A stretch of DNA of 5,758 nucleotides from contig WAPZ01000060.1 of assembly GCA_015520535.1 (NCBI GenBank), positions 1 to 5,758 on the forward strand, in the 5' to 3' direction. The notes beneath the pieces are model-generated. The model had not been told where the DNA came from. It ran no database searches and was given only the letters and a program-made list of their open reading frames with translations. Shown in pieces: positions 5,222-5,758 of the stretch. This stretch comes from Candidatus Heimdallarchaeota archaeon. Lineage in GTDB: Archaea; Asgardarchaeota; Heimdallarchaeia; Hodarchaeales; S146-22. A program made the translations under genes and the position numbers. Each line of letters begins with the position of its first letter. The first letter of the stretch is position 1.

Positions 5222-5707
5222 ATGGTTGAACTAACATCTATAGTTGTCGGATGGTTACATGTATTTTCTGCTGTAGTTTGGGTTGGTGGGAGTACATATT
5301 TTGAGGCAGTAATTCGACCTAACCTTAAAAAAGCAAAAAATGGGGAAATTATGTCCTTTGTCAGGGATTTACAAGCACGATTTATCCCTATTGCTTGGGT
5401 TACTGTGATTTTGCTGGTGTTTACCGGATTTACCCGGATTTTTGTGGACGGAAATGATGCCTCTGTATTTAGCCCGAAATTTCCGTATGGTTTGACATTA
5501 ACTATCAAAATGACATTGGTTTTTATTATGGTTGCCATTACCCTCGTTTTGACGTTGCTAATCCGAAAATATACCAGTGAAACTGCAGATAGTTCGCAAT
5601 CATCATCCATTTATTCACGAATTGTCTTATTCGAACGTATTAATGTGTTTTTAGGGATTGTAATAATATTTCTTGCCGTTGCGTTGCGATATGGTGGTCT
5701 TTTTTAG
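5222..5707 (+). CDS. CopD-like four-helix membrane protein
   Basis: The 161-residue integral membrane protein has helices at about residues 5-24, 55-74, 91-116 and 137-158. Helix 1 carries the signature WLHVFSAVVWVGG (11-23) with H13, followed by a proline (P33) after the helix. Helix 2 ends in FTGFTR, helix 3 holds K96, and helix 4 is followed by ALRYGG. This pattern belongs to the broad CopD/DUF2269/HemJ-like group, in which conserved histidines can bind heme b or copper. Only H13 is visible here as an intramembrane histidine, so metal or heme binding is uncertain. Members are often linked to copper handling or redox stress, but no copper gene lies nearby. The start is fixed by AAAGGTGA. 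The palindrome at 5182-5199 suggests the gene is regulated. Length is typical of the single-domain forms. Confidence 0.8.
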   Translation: MVELTSIVVGWLHVFSAVVWVGGSTYFEAVIRPNLKKAKNGEIMSFVRDLQARFIPIAWVTVILLVFTGFTRIFVDGNDASVFSPKFPYGLTLTIKMTLVFIMVAITLVLTLLIRKYTSETADSSQSSSIYSRIVLFERINVFLGIVIIFLAVALRYGGLF

Positions 5708-5708
5708 C

Positions 5709-5751
5709 TTATACTCCTTTTATTTCGTTTTTTTAGGTTAAAAGAGTATAA
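5709..5751. repeat. Inverted repeat with T-tract loop after the CopD-like gene
   Basis: TTATACTC (5709-5716) pairs with GAGTATAA (5744-5751), and TTTTA (5718-5722) pairs with TAAAA (5739-5743), with one bulged C at 5717. The 16-nt loop contains T7 (5728-5734). The T run sits inside the loop, not after the stem, so this is not a standard intrinsic terminator. Confidence 0.6.
5728..5734 (+). terminator. Oligo-T terminator of the CopD-like gene
   Basis: T7 lies 20 nt after the TAG stop, and T-rich sequence begins immediately after the stop. This is sufficient for archaeal termination without the surrounding hairpin. Confidence 0.45.
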
Positions 5752-5754
5752 ATA
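5747..5754 (+). promoter_or_regulatory. Possible TATA box of a gene beyond the window
   Basis: TATAAATA is preceded by purine-rich AAAAGAG, which could act as the recognition element for transcription factor B. It would drive a rightward gene just outside the window, and it overlaps the right arm of the inverted repeat. This cannot be tested without the next sequence. Confidence 0.25.
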
Positions 5755-5758
5755 ATGC

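Noticed and set aside
5170..5610. 146-codon minus-strand ORF opposite the CopD-like gene
   Set aside because: It is antisense to a protein with clear membrane helices, a family motif and a strong ribosome-binding site, so it is a shadow.

Overview
This AT-rich window (sampled lines 25-40% G+C outside one gene) reads as archaeal chromosome. The evidence is TATA-like boxes about 25 bp before expected transcript starts, Shine-Dalgarno matches of the GGTGA/GGAG type, oligo-T stretches after stop codons, a probable F420/flavin split-barrel protein, and a Cas6 whose active-site layout follows that of the Pyrococcus enzyme. The first gene combines seven membrane helices with a C-terminal domain resembling the small longin/roadblock-like domains that are abundant in Asgard archaea. 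An Asgard (Heimdall- or Loki-like) source is therefore my best guess, but it is an inference and not shown by a marker gene.

Layout. 148-1221 (+): seven-helix membrane protein with a cytosolic longin/roadblock-like tail, TTG start. 1222-1615: gene-free convergent region with T-tract terminators for both flanking genes. 1616-2587 (-): Rpn/YhgA-type PD-(D/E)XK nuclease with seven perfect 12-bp repeats. It is clearly richer in G+C (about 45-52% in sampled lines) and probably acquired. 2606-3026: intergenic. 3027-3425 (+): split-barrel (PPOX-type) flavin/F420 protein. 3722-4492 (+): Cas6 pre-crRNA endonuclease with an intact Tyr/His/Lys set and glycine-rich loop. 4607-5080 (+): small alpha/beta protein of a 'LTQH...GAP...YAFS.R...DGSV' family without an assigned function. 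5222-5707 (+): four-helix CopD-like membrane protein, preceded by a TATA box and a perfect 18-bp palindrome.

How the genes fit together. Spacings are over 100 bp and most genes have their own promoter-like signals, so this is not one operon. The most suggestive pairing is cas6 with the small gene 114 bp downstream, which has the strand order of a CARF-like Rossmann protein and could be a CRISPR-ancillary protein. No CRISPR array, cas1/cas2 or effector gene lies in the window, so Cas6 must serve an array elsewhere or be an orphan. The clearest regulatory signal is the 18-bp palindrome placed where the CopD-like gene's transcript should begin.
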